DNA of 64,000 nucleotides, from positions 85,633,712 to 85,697,711 of the forward strand of contig OZ023273.1 in the NCBI GenBank assembly GCA_964007475.1, read 5' to 3'. Within the stretch, counting starts at the first letter, position 1. The number at the start of each line of letters is the position of its first letter. The DNA is from Hybos culiciformis (Eukaryota; Arthropoda; Insecta; Diptera; Hybotidae). The notes below the pieces were generated by a model. The model saw nothing but the letters and a program-made list of their open reading frames with translations, was not told the DNA's origin and made no database searches. Made by a program: the position numbers and the translations under genes. Positions 34,801 through 49,800 of this stretch are shown in pieces.

Positions 34801-37800
34801 AGCTTTTGTGAGAGTGGAATTCTTAAAAAAAATACAAAAAAAAGCTCATGGGGTATGTGCGAGAAGTAAGCAATAAATTCACTTAAATTGCCAGCAATAA
34901 ATTCGCTTAAATACATCAGCGCCACCATCGCTTAAATTTTGAACCTTAATAGAGGGTCAAATGTTAGGAAAAAATACTAATAAAGCAATTTGAAATAAAA
35001 ATAAAATATTTAAGGAAATTTATTGCTGGCGTTAAATAGAGCTTTGTTATTGTTCGAATAAAAACAATAACAAAGCAACTTAAAACAATAATAAAGCAAT
35101 TGGAATACAACAACAAAATATTTTTTGAGTAAATGCGTGTTTGTGGTTTTATATTTAAGGAAATTTATTGCTGGCGTGTGTGTTCAGGTCGGTATAAAAG
35201 TAAATAAAAATAAATTTTTTCTAATTAAATTTATTTTAATAATCATTTTTGTGATAATAATTATTATAATAATTATTTTATTTTATAATTATTATAATAA
35301 TTATTTTAGTCTAATTTTTGATGCCAACAATTATTTATCTAGCACCAAAATTTTAAATAGGTAAGTAAGTATAATTATAATTCTATCAAATTTATTGTGG
35401 GTAAGGTAGGTACTAAAATCTGGAAAAGAGGGCTGGAATGGAGTTTTTGAAGGTGTCAACTTTCCTAGCATGATAAGTCTAACTTCTGTGTGATCTACCT
35501 GCTCCTGCTCTATAGCAGTGAACAAATTCTATAACTATGTTGTTAAAAAAATGTTGCTCAAACAAAATTTTTTGAACGACATATAATTAGATGTGGTTTA
35601 ACAAATTTTATTCTAACTTTACGGAACTTACGGAATTTTTTTTCTGAAGTGACCCAAATTCCGAGACAATTACACGAAAAGGAGAAATATGAAATTAAAT
35701 AATATAGAATACTAGAATCTGGAGAATAAAAAAAAAACTTTTATTCGAAATTCAAAAATTCGGAAGATCAACTCGTAAATTCAGTAGTATCACTTTGTTC
35801 GCATCTTTATCACATTTATTATATTGTATGTAATATTTAATAGATATAATTCAGACGAGTAAAAAAAATGAATGAAATAATATATCCATTCTCCATTATT
35901 TTACTCGTCCGAATTTTTACTTTCCGTATTTTTTCACAACGTAAAAACCTTCCGANNNNNNNNNNNNNNNNNNNNNNNNNNNNNNNNNNNNNNNNNNNNN
36001 NNNNNNNNNNNNNNNNNNNNNNNNNNNNNNNNNNNNNNNNNNNNNNNNNNNNNNNNNNNNNNNNNNNNNNNNNNNNNNNNNNNNNNNNNNNNNNNNNNNN
36101 NNNNNNNNNNNNNNNNNNNNNNNNNNNNNNNNNNNNNNNNNNNNNNNNNNNNNNNAAGAAGATCTTTAAGAAGTTAAAATTGAATAATCTGACAGCTCAA
36201 GTGCACTAGGTTAATGACAATGTTTAGTTGGATGTTTTAAGACTTCGTGTTATTGGTTTTACATTTACAATGAACCCGTTTAGTACAAGCCCAATTGAAT
36301 GTTTCCTTTTTTGTCTTCCGTTCCAAATAAAAGAAATATCCATCTACGTTCAATTGATCGGGACCCTCATTTGACTTAAAAACATAAACATTGGATGTAC
36401 CTTCTTGACTTATTGATACACTAATGCATGTACCTTCTTGACTTATTGATACACTAAAAAAAAATATGAAATTGGATGATAATCTTGAGTTCATAATAGG
36501 AGGCTTATTATTTCAATAGAAATCGATTCATAATTGAAAAATTGTATATATGTAGTAAATAAAAAGTCTTGTATGTACTTAAAAGATTCAGGATTTTGAT
36601 GTAGAATGATATATTTTTTTTCCGCAACAAAATATATATCCCCGAATACTGTGAACTTCCGTATAAAATTATAGAATTTTCTTCCATAAAATTATAGAAT
36701 TTGGCCACAGTTGAGAGCAGGAGCAGGTAGATCACACAGAAGTTAGACTTATCATGCTAGGAAAGTTGACACCTTCAAAAACTCCATTCCAGCCCTCTTT
36801 TCCAGATTTTAGTACCTACCTTACCCACAATAAATTTGATAGAATTATAATTATACTTACTTACCTATTTAAAATTTTGGTGCTAGATAAATAATTGTTG
36901 GCATCAAAAATTAGACTAAAATAATTATTATAATAATTATAAAATAAAATAATTATTATAATAATTATTATCACAAAAATGATTATTAAAATAAATTTAA
37001 TTAGAAAAAATTTATTTTTATTTACTTTTATACCGACCTGAACACACACGCCAGCAATAAATTTCCTTAAATATAAAACCACAAACACGCATTTACTCAA
37101 AAAATATTATGTTGTTGTATTCAAAATGCTTTGTTATTGTTTTAAGTTGCTTTGCTTTTGTTATTGTTTTTTTTCGAACAATAACAAATCTCTTTTTAAC
37201 GCCAGCAATAAATTTCCTTAAATATTTTAATTTGTATTTCAAATTGCTTTATTATTATTTTTTCCTAACATTTTACCCTCTATTAAGGTTAAAAATTTAA
37301 GCGATGGTGGCGCTGATGTATTTAAGCGAATTTATTGCTGGCAATTTAAGGTAATTTATTGCTTACTTCTCGCACATCATGGGGTTGTGATATGGATTTT
37401 TTGTTTCTCTATTTGTATTTGCATTTTTCGTATGGAACTAGTTTCTTTATTTATACTTCCTTTATGGTTTTAATGTGTTTTAATGTGTTTAAAAAACAGC
37501 TAAATAATTCAAATAAAATTGGATATAAACTTAAAGTAACTTAATTAAAAAGTTAAAATATATGATGGGAGTTGAAAAACGCTGACGCGCGTAGTTGTTT
37601 TATTTAAAAAATAAAATTGTCAATGGCTTTTAATTATCCACTACGCATTAACGCCTGCTTATTATTGGCCTGAAGAAATATCTTTAAGAATTACTAAACC
37701 CATCGCTTAACAAGAAAATGTTTTCCCGAGAACATGTTCTTGTTTTTTTTTACTGTGGAAATACTACTTCAAGTACTTAATGAAAGGAACATGTTTTTGA

Positions 37801-40800
37801 ACTTAAACAAGTTTATCGTTGTAGATAACAGTCAACATTTTTTTTTGATATTTCATTACAGTTTTTATAAGTGAGTAATGAGTTATTAATATTTTATTTA
37901 GGAATAGAAGTTATTAATAAAACTTCAAATATAAATGATACAATTCAGTCTATTATTGTAATTAAAAATACTGATACAACGCACAGTGGACTTTATACTT
38001 GTGAAACGAATTATGATAATGCAGTTGATAATGTTTTCGTAAATGTCACTATAATGCCAGGTAATTAAAAATTACAAAATGAACAAAAACTCATTTTATC
38101 AATTTATCGTCGTTTTTATTTTTTTTTATAGACAATATTCCTTGGCAAAATCATTTATGGAGAACCGTTGGTGTTTTTCTTTTAATTATAATGATTATAT
38201 TTCTAGGAACTTATTATAAAGTAAATAAGGTAATTTTTCCTCTTTGGTAATTTAATTCTTACTAGAAAAAAAAGAGCGAATCTTTCAGTGGTAGCCTATG
38301 TTAATTGTTGGTAAAATATTAGAGACAATTTTTTTCCATGGTGACCAAATCGTTTTTCCTTCCGACACACCACAAACTATGTATAATCCCATTTCTGGTT
38401 TCCTGTAAAACACTTTGGTTCCCCAGCTAGAGGCATTCAAAGTCACATTGGGGCTTCTGTTCCCCAGCTTAATATAGAGCTGATTTAAGCGGTTTCAAAT
38501 GATAGAGTTCGGGAAAACTAAAAGAGGCTTTTCCTAAATTTTCGAACAAATCTATTTAAGTTGGAAAAAAACTTTTAAAATATTACAAAAGTTTTTCAAA
38601 TAACAACTAAAAAAAAGAAAATAAAGAACAATAAAAGCAGTTTAATTGTTACAAAAAGGCCAGTGAATACGTTTATGTTGTTTTTAAGATGACGAAGAAA
38701 TTTTAAATTTTTTCTTTTATAAGGCTGTCACACTTCGGATTTTTAATGGCTTTTTGAAAAAGCTATCATCGTTGTGGCTATTTCGTGGCTTTTTCCATAC
38801 AAAAAAAAGAAAAAAAAGCTAGTGGCTTTTCAAAAAGCCACTAGAAAATCAGGGATCAAATAACAAATGAGCTCTGTGAGAAAAAAATAAACTAACAATT
38901 GCATACTTTCAGGAAGTTGGCGGCAATTTTTTAAAAAAAACGAATAAAAAAACAAAAAAAATTCCCAAAAAAAAAGGAAAAAGATATGACAAAACGAGAA
39001 AAAAAAAGAAAAAAAACCAAAAAGTGCAAGTGTGAACGCATTTAAAAAAGCCGTCATGAGTAGTGGCTTTTTAGTGTAGTGTGACTCGCTTATTAGAGAT
39101 AAAAAAAAAAAAGGGACATGTTACTTGTTAATTTTATTTTAGTTTCTTTGTGAGTGTCAGTGTTATTATTTTTGTGTATGAATTACGTAGTTCTTATTTT
39201 TTCTCATTTTTTTTTTGTATTTGCCTGTATTGAAATATTGTGAGAGATATTATCGTCTGCTGAGAAATGAAACAACGTATGACATTTATACGTCATTATT
39301 TGACAATAGCACCATTCGATTCCTCGTACTCGATTTTATAAGTACAACTACTTTGCAATATTCTTAATGTTGATTAAAATGTGTTTTTTAGATGAAAATT
39401 GTACACTACTTGATATTTTTTCATACGTTTTTTTTAATTTTCAAATCTTTAAATTTAAATTACTCGAAACTATACTTTTCATTATACGTTGTTTCATTTC
39501 TGAGCAGGCGTTATGTTTGTTTAGGTATTACGTAATATTCAATACGAAACATCTAAATGATTTCATTATATATGCATCAACTAAATGATTAAAAAACGTA
39601 TAAAGTATGAAAATTTTGAAGGGCCATAACTCCGAAATGAGGGCTTTCCCGCAAAAACCGTTTCGGATTTAACATTTAAAAGACCGCTTCTACCACCTAC
39701 CCAAAAATATGGCAAATCGGGCACAAAAAAAAATTGCAATACACAAATGGCCCTTTGCCCGAAACGGGGCTTTTGCCCCAAGAACTGATTTCAGTTTTGT
39801 GGGTTTGGTCACCGCCTATACCCCCCTCCAAGCTTCAGCCCATTCTGAGTGGTTCAAGGAAACGGCAGTTTTTCCGTTTTTTTTTTTACATTTTTTTTTT
39901 CGCAGAGCCTTGTTAATTTTGAATTTTTTGTTTTCTTTTTTTGCAGAGCATTGTTAATTTTGAATTTTTGAAGTTAATACTTCTTTAGAAACGTTGTAGA
40001 GGGTAAAAATCTATTTTTAAATTCAAATCTCGAAAACTCTTGAGATAAGAATAAAATACTCAAAATACGACGAATTTGAAAAATGTACACAAAAAAATGA
40101 GTGGTTATTTATTACATCTTTTTTATTAGATTTTTATTAAATTTTATTATGCCTTCTTCGAGGTTCGAACCCCCGCCCTTAGCATTGCAATTCGCCAACA
40201 ATGCCAAGGAGGCAGGTTCGAATCCCGAAGAGAGCAAAAAATCTAGTATGAATATTTGAAATCTATATATAATTGAAACTATTATTGTTATATTTATACC
40301 AAATTCTTTTGATAAAATGCAACCAAAAATTGTTTTCAAAATAGGTAGCTCCGGTGAAATAAAGATTACCTGACCAAAAATTTTGGGTAGGGAGCTACTG
40401 TAGTCTTCCCGGCTCAAAATATGCAAAATAAAAATGTTCTCAAAATAGGTAGCTCCGCTGAATTAAAAATTACCAGACCAAAAATTTTGGGTATGGAACT
40501 ACTTTTAGAGTCTTCCCGGCTCAAAATATGCAAAAAAAAAATTTCAAAATAGGTAGCTCCGGTGAAATAAAGATTACCTGACCGAAAATTTTGGGTAGGG
40601 AGTTACAGTTAGGGCCTTCCCGGCTCAAAATATACAAAAAAAATAATTTCAAAATAGGTAGCACCGGTGAAATAAAGATTACCTGATCAAAAATTTTGGG
40701 TAGGAATTCATAATTATCGTACTTTGCTGCTACTTTCAGACTTGTTTAATTTCAAATATATGTATATATAGGGCGCAATATTACAAGCAAAAAAATTACA

Positions 40801-43800
40801 TATCTTACCAATAAAAATTTTTTTATTTCTTTAACCTATTATTACGTTAAAAAAAATTAAAAAATGTTAAAAAAAAAATGTATTCTTTGGGAATCTAACC
40901 TGACCCCATCACTCTTATAGTCTGATGTTCTAGCCACTAAGCCATATTGTCCATATGATTTTGGTTTTCTAAAATATAATAAAAAAATTCTAATTGAATT
41001 ATAAATTATTCTTTTTTAGATGAAAAACCAATTAAAATTGCTTGGACTTAGTAATTTTATGAAAGGAAACATTGGTTCCATGAATCCAGAATTATCTCTC
41101 GATGAACAAGCAGATTTACTACCGTATGATAAATCTTACGAAACGAATCCAAAAAGAATAATTTTGGGTAAGTTAACCGCTGTTTTCAAATCAGTTACAT
41201 GCATATGATAAATCTTTTTTTTTTTTTTTTTTCAAATTTTTAACTTAAAATTTTGTTTTTGTGAATATAATTATAATTTTTGCAAACAATATAATTAATA
41301 AAATTATTTAAAAAAATAGTTTTTTTTGTGAAAGTAAATTATAATTTAGAAAAAAAAAATTAAAAATCCATACTTATTTTGGATATTTTTTTTGGATCAG
41401 CTCATAGGGGCCCGCAGGATTTTTTCTAGGGCGGGGGAAAGAAAATTTTTTTAAAAAGCTTATAAATATGTTTTTCTTCAACGATGAAAATAAAAAAAAT
41501 GTGTTGAGAATTAAGTTACATGTATCTTATATGAATCCTTTCTTTTGAAAAGTAAAAAATAACAAACTTAAATTAACATTTTTAATAAACGAATTCACTT
41601 GCTGGATTAGATAATAAAAAATAAATAATATGTAATACATATATAAAGAAAAAAAAACCAGATACCTTCCGACTTCCGAATCGTTCCAAAACTTTCAGTA
41701 ACTCGCCAATTAAAAAAAAAGACACATTATATGAAACTTTATGAGGCGTATTATTCTCAAACACGTAAATTGAACTTCTCCGGCGTAAAAGTTAAAAAAA
41801 TAATCTACACCATAGATATTTCTACACCATAAATATTAAGAAATGCAATTGCTTTAATTTTTTGTAACTGAACAGTTATTTTTTTTTGTAACTGAACGAT
41901 GATTTTCTTTTTTACGTCGTGTGGCGTAGATTCGTAAACTCGCGTGAACTACTTCGACAATGTTTCTATCATAAAAGTAACCAGAAAAGGAATTCTTTTT
42001 TCGCTCTTCACTAAGCGAAATATGAAAAAGGAATATCTGGAATTCCGTGCATTTAGAAATTCCAAAATTTATAAATATTTTTTATTTTTACCCGTGACTC
42101 AAAAATCGAAAAATATGAAAAAAAAATTTAATAATTTATTTAAAACAATTTAAATACTGCATGACATAAAAATCTGAAAAAATTAAAATCTAAAATTTCT
42201 AATTTAAATGTTCTCAAAATTTCTTAGCGCATTAAAAAAGTGAAATTTGAGGGCAAGCGTTCTTATAAAAAAGTTATTGTGCGAGATAATAAGTTTTTAT
42301 TTTCGTTTGAAAAATGACAAACATTCTAATATTATTTAAATTAAAATCGGGTTTCTAATTTGTACGAGTTTAGTGTTTAGGTCTCATCGCTGATTAAGTT
42401 TTATTTTCTTCATAAAAGCCAGGGGGGGCCAAGGCCCCCCCTTGCCCCCCCCCCCCTCCGGACGCCTATGGATCAGCTACTTGTTTTGGATATTTTTTCG
42501 GATCAGCTACTTATACCTACTTATACATTTATTTCTAAAATGTTTCCAATTATTAGAATTAGATGATGATGAGGACAATTCTATTAACTTACAGTTAGTC
42601 AAAGATCTATCAGACAAATCGAATCCTTTTCACTTGAATTTTTGATGTGTTTACTTTCCGAAAATTTTTATACGATAAACGGAAGCCAAAATTGACTTTT
42701 TTTCAGCGAGCTTTTAATTTTCAGACAGGTGAATTCGATTAAATAATTAACTGGCGGAGTGAAACTTTTCAGAAAATAACACTTCGGAAACCAAAATAGG
42801 CCTCTTAGTAATAAAGAAAAAATTACTGGTATTTGAAAACATCCAATTCGTCAAACTCGATTTGAAAAATGTACCTAATATCGAATTTAGTTCTAGATAT
42901 TCTTACTGGAAAGTGTTCTCCAGCTAAAATAGAGAATATTCGTGTAGAAATGAAAAAACTTTAATCTCAAGTGTTTACCTGTTTACATATATGTACACTA
43001 GTGTGGATCAATTTAGTACTAAAAATTTAAAAATATAAATATAAAAATTAATAATAAAGCCAAAGGCAACACTTAGGATAAATGAAAATGAAAGTGAAAA
43101 TGAAAATGCCAACAATAATGTTTGTTGTAAATGGTAAAGAGAGGAAAAAGTTTAAGCGCAAGTGGGTAGCATAAGAACAGCATAAAAAATCTTTGTTTTC
43201 GGTAAAATTACTATAAGCTCACGCAAATTAATGACGTGATTGAAATATAAATTGTGATTATGTTGAATTCTAATGATGGGACTTTTAAATAAAAGTCGGT
43301 TCTACGGGTGGGTATATTAAATGTTATATTCAATCTAGTGAAACGCATAGGATTGTAGAATGCAATCCGCTCAACCAAACTAGGCACAGAAAACCAACCA
43401 GATAATAACTTAATTAAAAACATTTCATCTAGGTATATTCTTCGTTGACAGAGAGACATCATATTGAGCTCCTTGATTCTGCTGGTATAATCCAGGATGA
43501 GGCAGCCCATTTTGTGAAATAAAAGTCAAGTAAATTTTTTTTGTATTCTTTCAAGTTGAAGTTTATAGCACTCATAGAACGGGCTCCAAATTGTGGAACC
43601 ATATTCTAAAATACTGCGAACAAGAGAATTAAACAATGTGATGAATGTATAGACTGATTGAAATTTGCGGCCAACACGGAAAATAAAACCTAAAAGTCGA
43701 CTAGATTTTTTAAAAATATCACACACATGGGGGACTGAAGGTGAAGTTCGAGTCAAAAATTATTCCGAGATCTTTTTGTTGCGAAACTTTTTGTAGCAAT

Positions 43801-46800
43801 GTGGTTTTGAGAAAGTAGTTAAAATTAATTGGATTACGCTTTCTGTGGAAACTCATAAAAGTACATTTGTCAAAGTTAGTGGAAGCTCATTTTCGTCACA
43901 CCAAGCTATGAGCCATTCAAGATCCTTTTGAATAACTACACAGTCGCGGATAGATTCAATTGTGCGAAATATTTTTAAGTCGTCTGCAAACAGTAGATAA
44001 TTTGATGAAAAGTTTTCATCAAGATTGTTAATGAAAATGGAAAAAATAATTGGGCCAAGTATAGAGCCTTGAGGAACTCCTGAAGTAGGTTCAAAGGCGG
44101 AAGAGCGGGAACCTACAAGGGCGACGGTTTGAGTGCGATGGGTGAGGTAGGAATAAAACCATGAGGTTAAAGCGGTATCAAAACCAAAATTTCTCATTTG
44201 TAACAGAATTTTAGAATGGCTAATTTTGTCAAACGCCTTTGTTTTGTTTTTTTATTTTTTTTTTATTATTTTTATTATTATTATTATTATCCAGTTTGGT
44301 TTGAAACTAAAAAAAACAAGTTGCAAATACAGTGGTTTGCACTTGTACAGTATGGTTTAAAAATCGATAATTTTGGATTATTTTACTATAAGTATAATTG
44401 ATACCGTTATGCAAACACATCCAGAAGTATATTTCTCGCAATACTATAGGAGGAAAGAACACACTTTAAAGAACTTCCTTTGAAATAAATTTTAAAATTA
44501 AAAGTTAACCCAATTCCTGTTTCGAAAGAAATTTGTAAACTAAAAATTCCAGAAAAAAAAATTTGAAGGCCAAGACTATACCGAGTTTATTGACTGGCAA
44601 ACTGCAAACTTATTTCTCGAAAATCTGGAAGATATGATTGGGAATATTCATCACCATATATTAAATTTTCCCTGCCACTCACAAGCAGTTGAGCGGTGCG
44701 TCAAATTAGTCACCGAAACTTCGGATTCTGTTTGTGGGAACGATGAATTTATAATATATAATATATCCATCTTAACTGATCATTTGTTGTCGCCCAATTT
44801 TGAACAAAATTCTTCAATTAATATGTGAATGGTCAACAATTAGATCTCGTTTTTTTTATCATTGCTTGCTTTGGATCACATTTTCCAAAATTAGAAACAA
44901 AATCAGGTTTCCATCATAGTTTAAAGTGAATTTATATAAAAAAAATTAATTATAAAATAAAGAAATTGAATTAATAAATTAGAAAATAAATATATTAAAA
45001 AAATATACAAAAAATTTAAAAAATGCTGTGAAAAAGCTTCTTTTTTTTATAAAATCATACAACAATTAATATTTTTGTGAGAGTAAGTTCAAACGAAAGT
45101 TGGAGGCAGAAAATAAAATCCACATATTGTTTTATATCTAATCGCATCGATTCGTTTCCCGGGGATGTGAGAAATCGAAAATTTTTTAGTTCGATCCACG
45201 CTAATATATATAATAGAAATATTATATTATTATTTTATCCTAGTTTTGTACGAAATTATGTGGTAAATACCGAATCCACTCTACTGGATAATAACCTCTA
45301 TTTGTTAGTATGAACGTATTTTTATGAATTATATTTTAAACCATGCTTTTCACATTATGAACAAATTAACAGTACCGTCATTTTTAAAATCGCGGTTAAA
45401 GAATGACTAAATTTTTTAATTCTGTATCAAATCAGTTTCAAATAAAACTCTAATGATTAATATTAATTTTTTAATTCAGCTAATTGTTAAGCTTCCTTTA
45501 AGCAATATATGTAGTACTTTTTACTTCCGAAGACCTCTCGAAACAAGATGGTATTATATATTACAAATCATACGAAAATAGGAATACCTATAATAAAATT
45601 GACCATGCATTCACGCGGCCAGCTTGTGTTTAAAAAAATCAGATACACCCCTTCCGTTAAATATACATTTCAAAATTAAAATTAATAGATTATTTATAAT
45701 TCATTTTTTTATAAACATAGGAAAACTACTCGGACAAGGTGCTTTTGGCTCGGTTTATCAAGGAGTTTTGACACAAAAAATATCAATATTTAACTGTGGT
45801 GGAAATCAAGAAAAAAGAAATAAAATTGTTGCAATAAAAATGTTAAAAGACGGAAGTGACATTTTAACTTTGAGAGCTTTGGCTGATGAACTTAAAATGC
45901 TTCAACATGTTGGAAAGCATCCAAATATTATATTGCTACTTGGAGCAGTTACAAAATCATTGCATAAAAGTGAGTCAAAAAAGAAAAACGTTATCGCTTT
46001 TCATCATTAATATTAAAAATGATTTGTTCCTAGAAAATAGGTACCAAGGAAACAAATTTTCTCAGTTAATAATGCTAATTTTATTGAAAAATTTTTTTTC
46101 TACTGATATGTAACTTGCCTTGTACAAACAGAAAAAAAAAGACATTTTTTAGTTTGTTTTAAAAACAAATATTTAAAAGTATTCTGATTAATTTCGCAAA
46201 TTATTTTTTTATTTCGCGTCAACGAATTTTATTAAAATTATTAAAGCTAATAGCCATGAAAATTGGTTCTATGTTACAGAACTTTGGAATAAAGCATTAT
46301 GATAAGTTTTGCGTACCTAATACGTTACTTGTAAATTAATTGAAATTTTAACAGAGGTCTGGAGCAAGCAACTCTTCTTAACGCTGTGAGGTTTATTAAG
46401 AATTGTCACACAGTAGGTAGAACACAATAATCTTTTTAAAGTAATTTTAGTTGAAAAAAAATATTTTTTTTTAAATAAGCCAGCCCAGTTCATTAAAATT
46501 TCAGGTAAAATAATGATTATAATGGAATATTGTAAATATGGGGCCGTTCTACATTTTTTAGTATCCCAACGAGAATCGTTTGAAAATCAATTTAATTATA
46601 AATCTGATACAATAACTTTAAAACCAATTCAACGGTAAAAAAACCTATTATTATAAATAACAAAGCAGAATTGATTAAATTATTTTAATTTTATAAGGTC
46701 AAACGTATTTGAAGAAAACAAAGCAAGTCAAATTTTTAATCAAACAACAAAACAAAAAAATCAAAAAGTTTTACAGAAAAAACCCGATGCAAGAAATTGT

Positions 46801-49800
46801 CCAAGTCCAAGTAATATAATATAATTTTTAATTTATATTTTTTTGTAAATATTAGGGGAGAGCCTTGCAGGTTTATCATAACTCGTCAAAAAATGAACGT
46901 GTTGTATATATAATATATACGTTGGAAAGATTATTAGGGGAGCCTTGCAGGTTTATCATAATTCGTCAAAAAATGAACGTATTGTATATATAGTATATAC
47001 GTTGGAAAGACGAAAAAGGTACAATCCTGGGTTGAAATCATTTGAAATCTCAAAAAATAAAAATTATATAGCAAATTTTCAAAAGTATCTAAAATTGAAC
47101 TCTTCAAATTTCGGCTTGCATATTGCCACTCTTTGGAAAATTGCTGAAAATGTTGATAAACTGAAACTACAAAATGTCTTATTTAGAAATTTATTCATTT
47201 TATTGAATTTCACTTGCACACAGTGGCTGTAAACATAAAGAAATGACTGAAAATTGACATAAAAAATAAAATTGCAATATGGTATGGAATCATTCCAAAT
47301 CTTCATCGGAATTAGAATACGGACAAGTTTAAACTACTTCCGGAATTTTGTTCAAAGAAATCATACAGTTATCAGCACTTTCATCAAGGTGGCAACATGC
47401 AAGCCAATAAAGGTGGCAACCTGCATTCTAACGCAATGTTGTATAATCCATTTAAAAAAATTTCCAATTCATATTATATTTTTAATTCTTTTTGGAATAT
47501 GTTAATTGAATGAAAAAGCAACACAACCCAAATATTTATCTTGAATTGCTAATAAAAAAGTTCACTTTACGAGCACAGCACAAAAACACAATTTTTAATT
47601 TTTAAAGTTTTTGAAAATAATAATTCACACTTGGCTCAGAAACACTGTGTTATTGCGTCTGTCCGCTCCAGAAGTAGATTAAAAGTGATAACTGTTCTTT
47701 TGACGTCGATGTCACTTTTAGTTTAGGTTGTAAGATTGCTATAATGCATCAGTGGTGGCAACCTGCAAGCCTCTCCCCTACTTAATTAAACAGTGCTTCA
47801 ATTTGTAGAAACAGGTAGAAAAATTTTCAAACGAAACGTACGCAGATGATTACCGATGACACTTTTTTTAATTGTTGCTGATTAACCACAATACTCCCAG
47901 AGTCTTTCTCGATGTGATGTACTCGGTGAAATCAGTTTCCACTTGATTAAATTATTTGCCATAAATTCTCCTATAATCTTGCTATCTTTGGAATGAGAGT
48001 GAAAAGTGTTGATTTTCGTTTTGCTCCAACAAAGGTGGTGCCATTATGACTATATAAGTGTCCGGAATATCCTGAAGACAAATGAATTGTTTAAAAAATG
48101 CTAAAAAAAACTTATATTTTCATGATTCTGACGAAAACCCAGAGTCTGAAATTTTAGTTTTCGGTGATTTTAACGTACACAACGTATCATGGCTTAGTCA
48201 TTCTAATTGCAACAGTCCCGAAGGCAGATATGTAAAGTTTTTTTCAAGTCTCAATAATCTGATTCAAATTATTTCCAGATATAAACCATCAGGGTCATCA
48301 TCTCTTGGATCTGTTTCTGGCATCGAATCCAGATAATTATAAAATGCATCAATTAGCTCCCCCTTGGAAACTCCGATCATTGTCTCTTTAGCACATCCTT
48401 CTCTCTTGATAGTGGGGCCGGCTTATCTAGGGCTCCTGGAAGACTGGTCCTATTTTCAAGCTGATTGGGATGGGCTTGCCAGTTTTCTTGGACGATTGGA
48501 TCTGTCTCGTTGCTTCTTGGAAAGGGATGTTGACCTTTGCACGGCTGTTATTACTGAAAGTATTCTGCTGGGGATGCCACTTTTCATACCCCATAAAAAG
48601 GTTGAAAATAAAAAGAATACTAAAAATCCGTGGTTCAATGACACCTGTGCAAAGGCCATAACCGACAGGGATAATGCTTTTCGTGAGTATAAACAAAACA
48701 TTTTTTTGAATTCACTGAAGCACTGGCGCGAGGTCAGGAACAGATGCAGTAGAATTTGTCGCCAACAGAAGGTTTTGTATATCCAGAGGAAGCGTCAAGA
48801 AATATTAAACCTTCCTAAAAATAGAGCTTCGCTAAAAGTGTAAAACAAAACTTTTGTTCGTCTTCATCTTTTCCTCCCCTTGTAGATGGTGACCGGATCA
48901 TATCAGATTCCGTTGAGAAGGCTAATTTGTTTGCAAAACTTTTTAGTCAAAACTCAAGTCTCACAGCTTCAGCTCAAAATCCACCTATCTTGCCTCCAGT
49001 AAACTCTTCTTTTGGAAGAGTTTACTTTAGGCAACGTGCTGTTTTAAAAGCTCTAAAAAATCTGAATGTGAAAAGTCAACTGGCCCTGATGGTATTCCGG
49101 CTGTGTTCCTAAAACATACTGCCTCTGTTCTAGCTAAACCTCTGCGCAACCTTTTCTATCTTTCATATCACTTGGCATATTCACTTGGCATTTACCCCAC
49201 CAAGTCGAAAGTTGTGCATGTTCAGCCTATTCCAAAAAAAGGCGATAAATGCGATCCCTCTAACAGGCGCTAACTTCTATTCTTTCCAAAGTAATGGAAT
49301 CGCTTATTAACAATAAAGTCAAAAAATACCTTGAATGTAACAAATGACTAAGTGACCAGAAATATGGTTTTCGTACGAATAGATCGACTGGTGACCTGAT
49401 GACATATCTATCCCACAAGCTCAACGTCAGTCTTCACAATTCCGGTGAGGCTTGTGTTGTTGCTTTGGATATAGCTAAGGCTTTTGATCGAGTCTGGCAC
49501 CCGGCTTTGATTTCTAAAGTTAAATCAATGGGTCTAGGATCAGCCTTTGTCAACTGGATCAGTAACTTTTTGTCTGGTAGTTCTATTCGAGCTGTTGTGG
49601 ATGGGTACCAGTCACATATTTTCAATATCAACTCCGGTGTACCCCAAGGGTGTGTTCTCTCCCCAACCCTCTTTTCAATTTTCTTTAATGACCTTTTGCA
49701 ATCTACACTCAATCCCATCCACAGCTTCCCCGATGGCAGTAACTTGGTAGCATGCTACGATTTTATTAATAGGAAATCAGCATCTTTTCCCTCTCTGATC

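Larger units (their letters stand above)
34611..37466. mobile_element. Long-TIR transposon carrying a FLYWCH finger (Mutator-like candidate)
   Basis: The left arm (34611 to about 35540) and right arm (about 36680 to 37466) are inverted copies nearly 800 bases long once a 140-bp insertion at 34711-34850 in the left arm is removed. Matching blocks include ataaaggaagtataaata, aatccatatcacaaccc, gcgccaccatcgctt and gatctacctgctcctgctct with their inverses. The arms contain tandem gccagcaataaattcgctta units. The centre holds the 200-N gap and one FLYWCH coding piece. No clear target duplication was found. Confidence 0.85.

Noticed and set aside
35868..36209. Open frame across the N gap
   Set aside because: Most of it is unknown sequence; nothing can be concluded.
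35125..37100. Two identical 79-codon frames (MSKCVFVVLYLRKF)
   Set aside because: They are the two inverted arms of the long-TIR element, not duplicated genes.
45077..45313. 78-codon frame before the kinase exon
   Set aside because: No motif, no fitting splice borders; the juxtamembrane and kinase exons join directly in frame.
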